From NCBI RefSeq assembly GCF_900169715.1, contig NZ_LT835160.1, positions 496,001-560,000 of the forward strand: a stretch of DNA of 64,000 bases. The letters are read 5' to 3'. Positions 36,297-45,343 of the stretch are shown in pieces (position 1 is the first letter of the stretch; each line of letters opens with the position of its first letter). The DNA is from Kocuria massiliensis. GTDB taxonomy: Bacteria > Actinomycetota > Actinomycetes > Actinomycetales > Micrococcaceae. The notes beneath the pieces are model-generated. The model was not told the DNA's origin. It worked only from the letters and a program-made list of their open reading frames with translations, and made no database searches. The position numbers were made by a program, and so were the translations under genes.

Positions 36297-37283
36297 TTAT
36301 TTCTTTTTGACCAAGCCTTGTTGGTCCATCCAATCCAGCGCAACGTCGCCGGGGTCCTTACCCTCGACGTCGACCTGGTAGTTCAGCTGCTGCATCGTTT
36401 TGTCATCCAGCAACTTGGCGACCTCTTGGAACCGGTCTTCCAATTCGGGGTGCTTCTTCACCAGATCCGTATTAAACACCGGGGAGGCGTTGTACTTCGG
36501 GAAGAATTCCTTGTCATCCTGGAGAACCTTGAGATTCAGCGCCGGGATGCGGCCATCCGTCGTGAACACCTCGCCAAAGTTGCAGTCGCCCTTAGCGGTC
36601 GCCGCGTACACGGTTCCGGTATCCATCACGGAAATATTGTTATTGGGAACCCCGTCTGGCGCTCCCCTTTTGAGGCCATACTTCTCAAGCATCGGGTTCA
36701 ATCCGTCACTTCGAGAATTGAATTCCGATTCAACGCACATGGTTCGCTGATCCACCGGAACCTTGCCGATGTCGTCCAGGCTCTTCACGTTGTACTTCTT
36801 CGCGAAGTCCGCCCGCACGGCAAACGCGTAGGTGTTATTCAACGGAGCAGGCTTTCCCCACGTGAGGTTGTTCTTGGCGTCCCTTTCTTTCACGGCTTCC
36901 CACTGTTGCTGAGAATCCGGGATCGCTTTGTCCTCGCCCATGTAGGTCAGCCATGCCGTTCCCGTGTATTCCCACCCGATTTGGGACTGACCGGTCAGCA
37001 TCAGATTTCGAGATGGTTGCGAGCCCGGCACATTGGACATATCCGTGACGTCGAATCCTGCGGCGTCTGCCGTGATGACGGCGATTTTGCCGAGCACGAG
37101 TTGCTCCGTGAAGTTCTTGGACGTGACGGTGATCTTTTCGTCATTGACGCCGTCGATCGGCTTGATCGTACCGCTTTCAACGTTAGGGACGGTCGAAGTT
37201 GCCGGCTGAAGTCCACAGCCACTCAGGGCCACCAGGCCGACGACGCCGAGCGCCGCGACCTTCATTTTCTTGGTTCCGAACAC
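36297..37283 (-). CDS. Glycine betaine/osmoprotectant-binding lipoprotein (OpuCC/ProX-like)
   Basis: A 328-residue lipoprotein. The N-terminal signal (KVAALGVVGLVALSGC) ends in a lipobox cysteine, C23. The mature part begins ITVTSKNFTEQLVLGKIA, a hallmark of the QAT-family binding domain, and continues with LTGQSQIGWEYTGTAW. It delivers betaine, choline or similar compatible solutes to the transporter. Start GTG 37283 is chosen because AAGGGAC lies 7 bases upstream, two bases after the permease stop. Last gene of a four-gene operon. Confidence 0.88.
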   Translation of the reverse strand: MFGTKKMKVAALGVVGLVALSGCGLQPATSTVPNVESGTIKPIDGVNDEKITVTSKNFTEQLVLGKIAVITADAAGFDVTDMSNVPGSQPSRNLMLTGQSQIGWEYTGTAWLTYMGEDKAIPDSQQQWEAVKERDAKNNLTWGKPAPLNNTYAFAVRADFAKKYNVKSLDDIGKVPVDQRTMCVESEFNSRSDGLNPMLEKYGLKRGAPDGVPNNNISVMDTGTVYAATAKGDCNFGEVFTTDGRIPALNLKVLQDDKEFFPKYNASPVFNTDLVKKHPELEDRFQEVAKLLDDKTMQQLNYQVDVEGKDPGDVALDWMDQQGLVKKK

Positions 37284-37285
37284 GA

Positions 37286-38047
37286 TTAGAGTCCCTTCGG
37301 TCGGGCGACTTGCTCGAACACGCGAGCGATCCAGTCCACAGACAAAGCCAGCAACGCCACGAGCAGCGATCCGGTGATGAGCACACTGTTCAAGGACAGG
37401 TTCACGCCCGTGGTGATCAGCAGGCCGAGGCCACCGCCATCCACGAACGTCGCCAGCGTGGCCGTGCCGACCAGCAGGACGAGGGCCGTGCGAATGCCGG
37501 CGAGCATGATCGGCAGAGCCAGTGGAAGCTCGACGCGCATCAACACGCTCATCGTGGACATTCCCATGCCCTTGGCGGCCTCGACCACGCGAGGATCCAC
37601 GGCATCCAGGCCCACCATCGTGTTCTTCAGGACGGGCAGGAACGCGTACAGAATCAGCGCGAGCACGGAGGCCTGAAAGCCGAAGCCCAACCAAAAGGCA
37701 AAGAGCACCACCAGCCCGACGGGCGGGGCCGCCTGACCGAGGTTGGCGATGGCCATGACCGGCGTGCCTAGCCACCGCAGTGACTTGCGGGTGAGGATCA
37801 CGCCGACCGGGATGGCCAAGATCAGCACGACGACGGCCGCGGCAACGGTCAGTCCCAGGTGCTGAAACGTCATGTCCAGGAGGTCCTTAGGCGCGAGGGT
37901 GACTCGCTCCGTGTCGGACAAATTGGCATTCGAGAGCCACACAACGATCGCCAGCAAAGCAAGAATAATGACGACCGGTTGAATAACGAGCCCGATCCAT
38001 GGGCGCTTGCCCGTATCGAGGGCGCTCGTTTCCGCGGATTGGCTCAT
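37286..38047 (-). CDS. Osmoprotectant ABC transporter permease (OpuCD/OpuCB-like)
   Basis: A 253-residue permease with about six hydrophobic segments. Typical QAT permease motifs are GVILTRKSLRW, ANLGQAAPPVGLVVLF, PVLKNTMVGLDAVDPRVVEAAKGMGM and LPLALPIMLAGIRTA. ATG start overlaps the ATPase gene's stop (ATGA). With the other permease it forms the membrane channel. Confidence 0.9.
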   Translation of the reverse strand: MSQSAETSALDTGKRPWIGLVIQPVVIILALLAIVVWLSNANLSDTERVTLAPKDLLDMTFQHLGLTVAAAVVVLILAIPVGVILTRKSLRWLGTPVMAIANLGQAAPPVGLVVLFAFWLGFGFQASVLALILYAFLPVLKNTMVGLDAVDPRVVEAAKGMGMSTMSVLMRVELPLALPIMLAGIRTALVLLVGTATLATFVDGGGLGLLITTGVNLSLNSVLITGSLLVALLALSVDWIARVFEQVARPKGL

Positions 38048-39411
38048 GAACGCTCACCGCCGTCGTTCCACGGCTCCGTTGCGGCCGCCGAGGTTTCCTC
38101 CGGGGATCCCTGATCCGCACCGGAGACCTCAGAGACCGGAATTTCGCCGGTGTTGTTGCCGACCGGGGTGTACTCCCCCGGCTTGTGAGAGCGCAGCTCG
38201 GTAATCGCATTCATGACGGTTTCGACGGTGATGATGCCTTCGTAACGTCCGCGAGGACCTTCCACGATCGCCTCGCCCGTACTTGCCACGAGCATCGTGT
38301 CGAGGGCGTCGTTGAGGGTTGAACGGGTGCTCACGAGCGGCAAATCCGGATTAACCTCGTGGGGAACCGTGGTCATGCGGCCCAGATCATCCTTGGAAGG
38401 CCACTGCATCGGGCGTTCGCGCTCATCGAGAATGACGGCGCTGTTCAGACCCGCCATGTCGACGTGGCGCAGCAACTCCTGCGCGTCCTGTCCGGGGCGG
38501 CCGAGAACGCCGGGAATCAGGTCGACCTCGCCCACACGGGCCAAGCCGAGCTGCTTGAGGCCGGCACCCGAACCGATGAAGTTGGCGACGAAATCGTTGG
38601 CGGGGTTCGCGAGGATTCGTTCGGGGGTGTCGTACTGAACAATTTGCGCGCCTTCATCGAAGACGGCAATCCAGTCCCCCAACTTCACTGCCTCGTCGAA
38701 GTCATGAGTCACGCACACAATCGTCTTTTGCAGCTCATTCTGGATGTTGATGAGCTCGTCTTGGAGCCGCTGACGGGTGATCGGGTCCACGGCGCCGAAG
38801 GGTTCGTCCATCAGGAGAACGGGCGGATCCGCCGCGAGCGCACGAGCCACGCCAACGCGCTGCTGCTGTCCGCCGGAGAGTTCCCGGGGGTAGCGGTCGC
38901 GGTAGGTCGCGGGGTCCAAGGACACCAAATCCAAGAGCTCCTCGACACGCTCGGCGATGCGCTTTTTGCTCCAACCCAACATCTTCGGCACCAGGCCGAT
39001 ATTGGCGGCGACCGTCAGGTGCGGCAACAAACCACCGGCCTGGATCACGTAGCCAATGGTGCGGCGCAGCTTATCTCCGTTGATCTTGGTGACGTCTTTA
39101 CCGCCGAGGATGAGCCGTCCTTCGGTGGGTTCGATGAGTCGGTTGATCATCTTGAGGGTGGTCGTCTTGCCACAACCGGAGGGGCCCACAAACATGATGG
39201 TTTGTCCCGCCGGGATTTCGAGGGTCAGCTGGTCGACGGCCGGCTTCTTGCCCGCGCCGTACCGCTTGGTGACGTTCTCGATGAGGATCGACGCTCCCTT
39301 GGCGCCTTGACCCGTACCGACCCCGGATGCGGTCGGTTCTTGGGTGGCGGTGTGGGCGTCGCTGCCGGCCGCGTGGGAGGAGCCGGTATTGCTATGGATG
39401 TTCTCAGACAC
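38044..39411 (-). CDS. Osmoprotectant ABC transporter ATP-binding protein with CBS-like tail (OpuCA-like)
   Basis: A 455-residue ATPase. The first 45 residues are polar and probably disordered. Walker A VGPSGCGKTTT, signature LSGGQQQRVGVARAL, Walker B LLMDEPFGAVDP and switch histidine VTHDFDEAVKLGD are present. The C-terminal part (about 300-420) holds CBS-type repeats (LVSTRSTLNDALDTMLVAS), which in OpuA/OpuC-type ATPases sense ionic strength. GTG start overlaps the end of the first permease gene by eight bases and has AAGGGG upstream. Confidence 0.9.
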   Translation of the reverse strand: MSENIHSNTGSSHAAGSDAHTATQEPTASGVGTGQGAKGASILIENVTKRYGAGKKPAVDQLTLEIPAGQTIMFVGPSGCGKTTTLKMINRLIEPTEGRLILGGKDVTKINGDKLRRTIGYVIQAGGLLPHLTVAANIGLVPKMLGWSKKRIAERVEELLDLVSLDPATYRDRYPRELSGGQQQRVGVARALAADPPVLLMDEPFGAVDPITRQRLQDELINIQNELQKTIVCVTHDFDEAVKLGDWIAVFDEGAQIVQYDTPERILANPANDFVANFIGSGAGLKQLGLARVGEVDLIPGVLGRPGQDAQELLRHVDMAGLNSAVILDERERPMQWPSKDDLGRMTTVPHEVNPDLPLVSTRSTLNDALDTMLVASTGEAIVEGPRGRYEGIITVETVMNAITELRSHKPGEYTPVGNNTGEIPVSEVSGADQGSPEETSAAATEPWNDGGERS

Positions 39412-40045
39412 GGATACCCCTTGAGGTGGTCAGTCGGCCGACGAGGATCAGAACCACGTCGAGGATGAGGGCGAGGATGATGACGGCGACGACGCCCGTC
39501 ACAACGGACTCGAGGGAATTCGCGCCGCCGAGGCGGGAAAGTCCCGAGAAGATGTATCCGCCGAGACCGGGACCAAGGGCATAGGCTGCCACGGCCGCGA
39601 TGCCCATAGTCATCTGCGCTGACACGCGCATTCCCGCGAGGATCACGGGCCAGGCGAGGGGCAACTCGACCCGAAAGAAGGTCTTGGTTCGACTCATGCC
39701 GATGCCCCGTGCCGCCTCAATGGTGGCCTGATCCACGCCCGCGAGTCCGACCACTGCGTTACGCAGGATCGGCAGGATCGCAAAGAAGGTCACGACGACA
39801 ACGGCCGGAAGCACTCCGAACCCCAGGGGAACGATGAGCAAGCCGATCAGCGCGAAAGAGGGGATGGTGAGCCCGACGGCCGAGACATTGTTGGCCACGG
39901 AGGTCAACGCCCGGCTTCGATAGCACAGTGCGGCAAGAACGATGGCGACCACCGTTGCAAGGACCAAACACTGCACCACGAGGCTCATGTGCTGCCAGCT
40001 GGAGAAGAGGATCTGCTCCCACCGCTGGCGGAGAAATTCGCTCAT
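39404..40045 (-). CDS. Osmoprotectant ABC transporter permease (OpuCB-like)
   Basis: A 213-residue permease with five to six hydrophobic segments. It shares QAT motifs with its partner: VGLTIPSFALIGLLIVPLG, PILRNAVVGLAGVDQATIEAARGIGM and ELPLAWPVILAGMR. First gene of the operon; ATG 40045 has AGGAAC upstream. Confidence 0.9.
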   Translation of the reverse strand: MSEFLRQRWEQILFSSWQHMSLVVQCLVLATVVAIVLAALCYRSRALTSVANNVSAVGLTIPSFALIGLLIVPLGFGVLPAVVVVTFFAILPILRNAVVGLAGVDQATIEAARGIGMSRTKTFFRVELPLAWPVILAGMRVSAQMTMGIAAVAAYALGPGLGGYIFSGLSRLGGANSLESVVTGVVAVIILALILDVVLILVGRLTTSRGIRV

Positions 40046-40329
40046 GGTGTTCCTAGTGATGTGATTCAACGGAGACTGTGAACACAGACTCCCGTTCAAC
40101 GATAATCAGCCTGCTTATTTTTGCCAACTTTTTGCAGGTACTGCATTTGAACTAGTCGGCGGCGACCCGCAGGCTTCCCATACGGCACAAGGTTTTTGGA
40201 CCACTCCGGCCGAACGTCACATTCGGCCGCATGCTGACACAATCGCAATAGTTGCATCGACTCATGCGGGGCGCGGAGGATGGCACCAAACTCGTCGCAG
40301 ACGGCACCGCTACACCGCAAAGGATGCAC
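40046..40329. promoter_or_regulatory. Divergent region between the osmoprotectant operon and metY
   Basis: 284 bases with promoters for both directions expected. A GC-rich near-palindrome (CGGCCGAAcgtcaCATTCGGCCG) lies at about 40207-40229. I do not see the conserved core of a SAM-I, SAM-II or SAM-IV riboswitch before metY. Confidence 0.4.
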
Positions 40330-41670
40330 ATGGCAGAGCACAGTTTTGGTTTCCGCACTCGCGCATTGCACGCCGGCGGCACCCCAGATGCCGAACACGG
40401 GGCCCGCGCCGTGCCGATCTACCAGTCCACGTCCTTCGTCTTCAAGGATTCCGACGACGCCGCCAACCTCTTCGCCCTCCAGAAGTACGGCAACATCTAC
40501 TCCCGGCTCGGCAATCCCACCGTGGCCGCCTTCGAAGAGCGAGTCGCCTCCCTGGAAGGCGGCATTGGCGCCGTCGCCACGGCATCGGGCATGGCCGCCG
40601 AATTCGTCACCTTCGCGGCATTAACCCAGGCCGGGGACCACATCGTGTCCTCATCTCAGCTCTACGGCGGAACGGTGACCCAGCTCGACGTCACGCTGAG
40701 GCGGTTTGGCGTCGAGACCACGTTCGTCGACTCCATGGAACCAGCCGCATACAAGGAAGCCCTCCGAGACAACACCAAGGCGATCTACACCGAAGCGGTC
40801 TCCAATCCGGCGTGTCAGGTCGCAGATCTCGAGGGGCTGGCCAAGGTGGCCCATGACGCAGGGATCCCCCTGATCGTGGACGCCACCATCTCGACGCCGT
40901 ACCTCATCCGCCCTTTCGAACACGGGGCCGACATTGTGATTCACTCGGCCACCAAATTCATTGGCGGCCATGGCACGACCCTCGGTGGTGTGGTGGTCGA
41001 AGCCGGGACCTTCGACTGGGGCAACGGAAATTTCCCCTCGATGACAGAACCGGTGCCCTCCTATAACGGCGTTTCATGGTGGGGCAACTTCGGCGAATAC
41101 GGCTTCCTCACCAAATTACGTTCCGAGCAGCTGCGCGATATTGGGCCTTCTCTGGCACCGCAGTCGGCGTTTTCGCTCATCCAGGGCCTCGAGACCCTCC
41201 CCCAGCGCATGGATGCACACTTGGCCAATGCGCGCGAGGTCGCCGCGTGGCTCGACGAAGATCCACGCATCTCATACGTCCATTACGCGGGCTTGCCGGG
41301 TCATCCCCATCACGAGCGGGCGCAGAAATACTTGCCGCTAGGCGTCGGCTCCGTGTTTAGCTTCGGCGTGGCCGAGGCCAACGGCCTAGACGGTCGCGCA
41401 GTGGGAGGACGATTCATCGAGAATCTTCAGCTCGCCAGCCACCTTGCCAATATCGGCGACGCCCGCACGCTCGTGCTTCACCCCGCCTCAACGACTCACC
41501 AACAGCTCACCCAGGAACAGCTCGATGCCGGTGGGGTCGGGGCGGACCTCATCCGCATTTCCGTCGGACTGGAAGACCCGGAGGACATCCTCTGGGACCT
41601 GGATCAGGCCCTCACAGCGGCCACCGGCCTGACCCGTGATTCCGCAATTCATCAGGAGGAAAACCGGTGA
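40330..41670 (+). CDS. metY: O-acetylhomoserine aminocarboxypropyltransferase (sulfhydrylase)
   Basis: A 446-residue PLP enzyme making homocysteine from O-acetylhomoserine and sulphide. Features: RTRALHAGGTPD and PIYQSTSFVFKDSDDAA at the N-terminus, SRLGNPTVAAFEERVASLEGG split over the fold, the PLP lysine in HSATKFIGGHGTTLGG, and RISVGLEDPEDI at the end. The length (about 430-450) and the SxxYNGVSWWGNFGEYGF-type insert fit MetY rather than MetB/MetC. AAAGGAT precedes the ATG at 40330. The next gene overlaps the stop (GTGA). Confidence 0.94.
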   Translation: MAEHSFGFRTRALHAGGTPDAEHGARAVPIYQSTSFVFKDSDDAANLFALQKYGNIYSRLGNPTVAAFEERVASLEGGIGAVATASGMAAEFVTFAALTQAGDHIVSSSQLYGGTVTQLDVTLRRFGVETTFVDSMEPAAYKEALRDNTKAIYTEAVSNPACQVADLEGLAKVAHDAGIPLIVDATISTPYLIRPFEHGADIVIHSATKFIGGHGTTLGGVVVEAGTFDWGNGNFPSMTEPVPSYNGVSWWGNFGEYGFLTKLRSEQLRDIGPSLAPQSAFSLIQGLETLPQRMDAHLANAREVAAWLDEDPRISYVHYAGLPGHPHHERAQKYLPLGVGSVFSFGVAEANGLDGRAVGGRFIENLQLASHLANIGDARTLVLHPASTTHQQLTQEQLDAGGVGADLIRISVGLEDPEDILWDLDQALTAATGLTRDSAIHQEENR

Positions 41671-42182
41671 CACCATCACAGAACTCCGAACGCACCTGGC
41701 GCGGCCCCACCGCCCCCGAACGACTCAACATCTTGCACCACACGGAATCCGTGGCCATCGTCGGCATGTCCGACAAGCCCGCTCGGGCGTCGTATTTTGT
41801 CTCGACCTATCTGCTCTCGAGTTCCGGGTACCGGGTGTATTTCGTGAATCCCATCCTCGCCGCCAAAGGCAAGGAGGTATTGGGTCAGAAGGTCTACGCC
41901 TCGCTCGAGGACTTACCGGAGATTCCCGACGTCGTCGACGTGTTCCGCCGCCACGAAGACCTCCCCGGCGTGGCCGAGGAAGCCGTCGCCATCGGCGCCA
42001 AGACCCTCTGGCTACAACTGGGCTCCTGGAACGAGGAGGCCGCGGCCATCGCCGAAAAAGGTGGACTCAACGTGGTCATGGATCAGTGCATCAAAATCGA
42101 GCACGCCAGATTCCACGGCGGCCTACATCTGGCCGGCTTCAACACCGGGGTCATTTCCTCCAAGAGGCAACGTACGGCCTAA
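41667..42182 (+). CDS. CoA-binding domain protein, coupled to metY
   Basis: A 171-residue single-domain protein with a Rossmann-type CoA-binding fold: VAIVGMSDKPARASYFVSTYL, GYRVYFVNP, then DVVDVFRRHEDLPGVAEEAVAIGAKTLWLQLG and VVMDQCIKIEH. Short proteins of this family are often next to metY and are proposed to take part in CoA or persulphide chemistry. GTG start within the metY stop means translational coupling. Confidence 0.88.
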   Translation: MTPSQNSERTWRGPTAPERLNILHHTESVAIVGMSDKPARASYFVSTYLLSSSGYRVYFVNPILAAKGKEVLGQKVYASLEDLPEIPDVVDVFRRHEDLPGVAEEAVAIGAKTLWLQLGSWNEEAAAIAEKGGLNVVMDQCIKIEHARFHGGLHLAGFNTGVISSKRQRTA

Positions 42183-42199
42183 TTAACCACTCGAAGCAC

Positions 42200-42236
42200 G
42201 ACGTCGGCCCCGGAAACAATCTCCGGGGCCGACGTC
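42200..42236. terminator. Strong terminator hairpin after the metY operon
   Basis: Perfect 15-base arms (42200-42214 and 42222-42236) with a 7-base loop, followed by GTCGTCGTTT. It separates the metY operon from the leftward lipoprotein gene. Confidence 0.85.
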
Positions 42237-42281
42237 GTCGTTTAATTCACGACCGGCGTTTCGACACGGTCAGGAGTTGCT

Positions 42282-42986
42282 TCAGGACGAGGATCCTTCG
42301 GAAACGTTAGGGCCCCACTTGGTAAATTCGTCTGAACTCTTCACGTCATCGGAAGTTAACGTCGATTTATCTCCAGAGTCCACTGCAAGCTTCCAGTCAC
42401 TATCTTGCCATTCAATAGCGGGGGTCAATTTCAGATAGTCCTGCTGGCCGTCAAAACTTAAGATTACTCCAATTTTGGCTCGATCCTTTGAGTACTCTGT
42501 AACTTTGTACCCGGCAACCTGGATTTTCCCTCTAAATTTATTGCGCTCCTCTTCCGAAGTGCCAACGTTATTCAGGTCATTGATCGTCTTATCTGATTTA
42601 GCGCGATCATTTCCCTGCTGTTTAAACACTTTGATGATATAGTCCTTGTCGGTCGACATTATAGCCGAAATATAGTTTGTCGAAGCCAATAGGGCGCCCT
42701 CGGGTGAATGTTCAAAGCACGAAGGGACCTTGTCGCCATTTACCTTTTCCGGGCCAAATTCCTTCGATTCGGGTGCCTTGACACCGTTGACCCGCTCTTT
42801 CCATTCGACCTTCGGTGCGGAGTCAATAGTGGTTTTATCCGAAGCTTCCTTCTTGCATATCGACGTTTCGGAAGAAGACTCGCTGGAGGAGCTGCCCCCT
42901 CCAGTCCCACAACCCGCGAGAGCTAATGCGCCGATTGCCGCCAGGCCAATGGTTCGATGAACGTGGTTCAATTTCAAGGTATTCAC
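42282..42986 (-). CDS. Lipoprotein, hypothetical (DUF8175-like)
   Basis: A 234-residue lipoprotein with a lipobox LALAGC (C26 from the GTG start) followed by a Gly/Ser-rich spacer. The mature part contains APESKEFGPEKVNGD and CFEHSPEGALLASTNYI, reminiscent of DUF8175 proteins found in actinobacterial mobile regions. The frame is closed by TGA just upstream, so start is GTG 42986 or TTG 42977; AGGTGA fits the TTG better. AT-rich, unlike its neighbours, suggesting acquisition. Confidence 0.7.
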   Translation of the reverse strand: MNTLKLNHVHRTIGLAAIGALALAGCGTGGGSSSSESSSETSICKKEASDKTTIDSAPKVEWKERVNGVKAPESKEFGPEKVNGDKVPSCFEHSPEGALLASTNYISAIMSTDKDYIIKVFKQQGNDRAKSDKTINDLNNVGTSEEERNKFRGKIQVAGYKVTEYSKDRAKIGVILSFDGQQDYLKLTPAIEWQDSDWKLAVDSGDKSTLTSDDVKSSDEFTKWGPNVSEGSSS

Positions 42987-43061
42987 CTCATATGTGAGAA
43001 ATTATGGTGCTCCTCGATATTACGTGAGTCACACGCAATTTCTAGTTCTGAGGCCAAGATG

Positions 43062-44261
43062 TCAGGCGGTGGCGACGTCGCGCCGCTCCAAGTGAATGTC
43101 CCGCCACATGATGACCGCACAGAGCACCGTCATCACACCCCCGGCGATGCACACGCCGAGCCAGTGCCCCGCGCTCCACGCCCAGACACCGACCCCGGAG
43201 CCCAGGGCAGCGCCCACAAAGTACACGGTCATGTACACCGAATTCAGGCGATTCCGCGCGGAAGGGTCCAAGGTGTACACCGTGTTCATGGAAATGATGT
43301 GAATCAGCTGCACCCCAATATCGGCAAGAATCATGCCGATGCAAAACCAGATCACGCTGTGACCGCTGAGGAAAAACGCACCCCAACCCAGCGCCAAGGC
43401 CACGATGCCAAAGAAGGTGCCTCGGCGGCCGTGCCCCCGATCCACCATGCCGCCGCCGACCGAGGCCATGAGGGCTCCGGCAAGGCCGGTCAGCCCCACC
43501 ACGCCGATAACCGAGGGGCTGAGGTTGAAAGGCTCTCCAGCGAGAAGAAGGGTGGTCGTCGCAAAGATTGCGCTCATCGAAGCGAAGGAAATGCCCGACA
43601 TCATGGCTCGCGTACGGAGCCGGGGATGCTTCCGAATGAGCCGTGCCATCGAGGAAAACAAGCCGAGGTAATTCGGTGGATTCTCGGGGTACGAGGGAGG
43701 CAAAACCCTCCACAGGCCTATCCCGATGAGGATCATCAGGACCGCCGCAACGTGATAGATCAAGGTCCAGCCGCCCAGGTCCGCCAGGATCCCGGCGACG
43801 GCGCGCGCCAGCAGCACACCCGTCAGCAAGCCGGACATCACGGTGCCCACGGCCTTCCCACCGCGACCCGGAGGCGCAAGGATCGCCGCGTACGGCACCA
43901 AAACCTGCGCCGCCACAGAGAAGAGACCGGCGACGGCGATACCGATCATGAAAACGCCAAAGGCCGGGGCGAACCCGGCCATGGCTTGGCCTACGGCGGT
44001 GAGACCAATCAGCCCGACCGTGAGCTTTCGGCGTTCCATGAGATCGCCGAGAGGGGTCAAGAAGATGAGCCCCACCGCGTAGGCCACCTGCGCCACCGTG
44101 ACCGACGTCGCGGCGGTGGCGCTACTGACTACCAACGATTGTGAGATTTCGTCCAGCAGCGGCTGATTGAAGTAATTTCCTCCTGCGCAGAGGCCTGTGG
44201 CCAGGCACATCAGGAAGAGAATGGTGCGAGTCAGCTGCGGTGCAGAATGCTGGGAAGTCAC
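43062..44261 (-). CDS. MFS transporter
   Basis: A 399-residue protein with 12 hydrophobic segments. The loop 2-3 motif TPLGDLMERRKLTVG and the central cytoplasmic loop (YPENPPNYLGLFSSMARLIRK region) are typical of MFS drug/metabolite exporters in the YbfB/YnfM-like group. Start GTG lacks a strong ribosome-binding site, and lies 28 bases after the CAP gene stop. Substrate unknown. Confidence 0.85.
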   Translation of the reverse strand: MTSQHSAPQLTRTILFLMCLATGLCAGGNYFNQPLLDEISQSLVVSSATAATSVTVAQVAYAVGLIFLTPLGDLMERRKLTVGLIGLTAVGQAMAGFAPAFGVFMIGIAVAGLFSVAAQVLVPYAAILAPPGRGGKAVGTVMSGLLTGVLLARAVAGILADLGGWTLIYHVAAVLMILIGIGLWRVLPPSYPENPPNYLGLFSSMARLIRKHPRLRTRAMMSGISFASMSAIFATTTLLLAGEPFNLSPSVIGVVGLTGLAGALMASVGGGMVDRGHGRRGTFFGIVALALGWGAFFLSGHSVIWFCIGMILADIGVQLIHIISMNTVYTLDPSARNRLNSVYMTVYFVGAALGSGVGVWAWSAGHWLGVCIAGGVMTVLCAVIMWRDIHLERRDVATA

Positions 44262-44289
44262 GGTTCTATTCTACGGTGACCCGCAGTGG

Positions 44290-45318
44290 CTACCGATAAA
44301 CGCGAACGCTTCCGTCGTAGACGTTCCAGCCGATGATGTAGCCGTTGGAGAAGTTCTGACGCATCTCCGAGCCGTATCGGTACTCATTCGAGACCGGGAA
44401 TCCGTAGCCACGCTCGAAGTCCTTCGCCGCCCAGACCTGACCGATCGCGCCGAACTCCTTGACGATGTGAGCTCCGGTCCTTTCGCTCCAGAGGAACTTG
44501 TAGCGCAGGCCGGATGAGGTCTTGAAGATCTGGTATCGACCACCGGTCGCATCGCTCTCGGCCATGACCGGCTGACCGAAGGCGGATCCGCCGCCGTTCG
44601 ACGAGTAGGTCACCCCAATCGCGCCATACGGAGCAAAGGAGGAAGACGACGACTGAGGCGCCACACCGCCACCGACGGTCGATGTCGCATCCGACGGAGC
44701 GCCTCCATTGCGGTAGCCGTACAGGTTCACGGAGCCGAGGATCTGCCACGGCTGACCCGTCCGGGCCAGGCTTCCATCCGCGTAGCTCAGACCGATACCG
44801 ATAACCTGGGCGTTCGGGTTAAGGATTGCCGCATTGTGTGCAGGTGAGGTCTTCCACCAGGCCAACAGCTGCATGACATCACGCTGGTAGGACAGCGCAA
44901 TGACCTCATTCGCGTGCGTGTAGTTTCCGGCCCGGGAATCCGTCAGAAAAGCATCGGTATGGTAAAAATTCTCGGCCACGATCTGAGCGTCAGAATGCGG
45001 CTGCTCGATCTGGCTCAAGCGAGCCGAGTAGCTGACCGGGCGAAGGCCCTGGGATTGACGGTAGGCGTTAATGCCGTCCAACAGGCGCTGAGAATCCGCC
45101 TGGCGCTGGGCGTCGCTGACCCGGACGAGGTCCTGGGCCGCGGCGTGAGCCTGGGGTGCGCTGTGCAATTGCGTGCCGGTCAGCGCGGTGGCTGCCAACG
45201 CCGAGGCGGCGACGAGCCAACGCCGAGGCGGCGACGACGGCGCGCGCGCCTCGAGAACCGAAGGTTCCCTGGACAGCGGCGGACACGCCACGTCGGGCGG
45301 TGGCGTGGCGCGGTACAT
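44290..45318 (-). CDS. CAP (SCP-like) secreted protein with LGFP-type repeats; start disturbed by duplication
   Basis: The in-frame translation from ATG 45318 gives 342 residues: signal-like segment (LVAASALAATALTGTQ), CAP domain at about 75-200 (HSDAQIVAENF, THANEVIAL, SPAHNAAIL), then a Ser/Gly linker and LGFP-like repeats (FGQPVMAES, YGFPVSNEY). That ATG lacks a ribosome-binding site. A better start (ATG 45343 after GGAG) lies in another frame, shifted by a 22-base tandem duplication; without the extra copy the two parts join into one ordinary signal peptide. Probably a wall-associated protein. In this form expression may be off. Confidence 0.75.
   Translation of the reverse strand: MYRATPPPDVACPPLSREPSVLEARAPSSPPRRWLVAASALAATALTGTQLHSAPQAHAAAQDLVRVSDAQRQADSQRLLDGINAYRQSQGLRPVSYSARLSQIEQPHSDAQIVAENFYHTDAFLTDSRAGNYTHANEVIALSYQRDVMQLLAWWKTSPAHNAAILNPNAQVIGIGLSYADGSLARTGQPWQILGSVNLYGYRNGGAPSDATSTVGGGVAPQSSSSSFAPYGAIGVTYSSNGGGSAFGQPVMAESDATGGRYQIFKTSSGLRYKFLWSERTGAHIVKEFGAIGQVWAAKDFERGYGFPVSNEYRYGSEMRQNFSNGYIIGWNVYDGSVRVYR
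45194..45237. repeat. 22-bp perfect tandem duplication in the signal-peptide coding region
   Basis: Positions 45194-45215 and 45216-45237 are identical. 22 is not a multiple of three, so the extra unit shifts the reading frame of the CAP-domain gene. Confidence 0.95.
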
Positions 45319-45343
45319 ACCGACGAGACTTCGAATGACCCAT

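Noticed and set aside
40046-40329. SAM riboswitch before metY
   Set aside because: No conserved GCAACC/GGTGC core or matching P1 helix could be found, in contrast to the clear one at 57172.
42957-44144. 395-residue open frame on the plus strand
   Set aside because: Antisense shadow of the MFS gene with low-complexity, charged composition.
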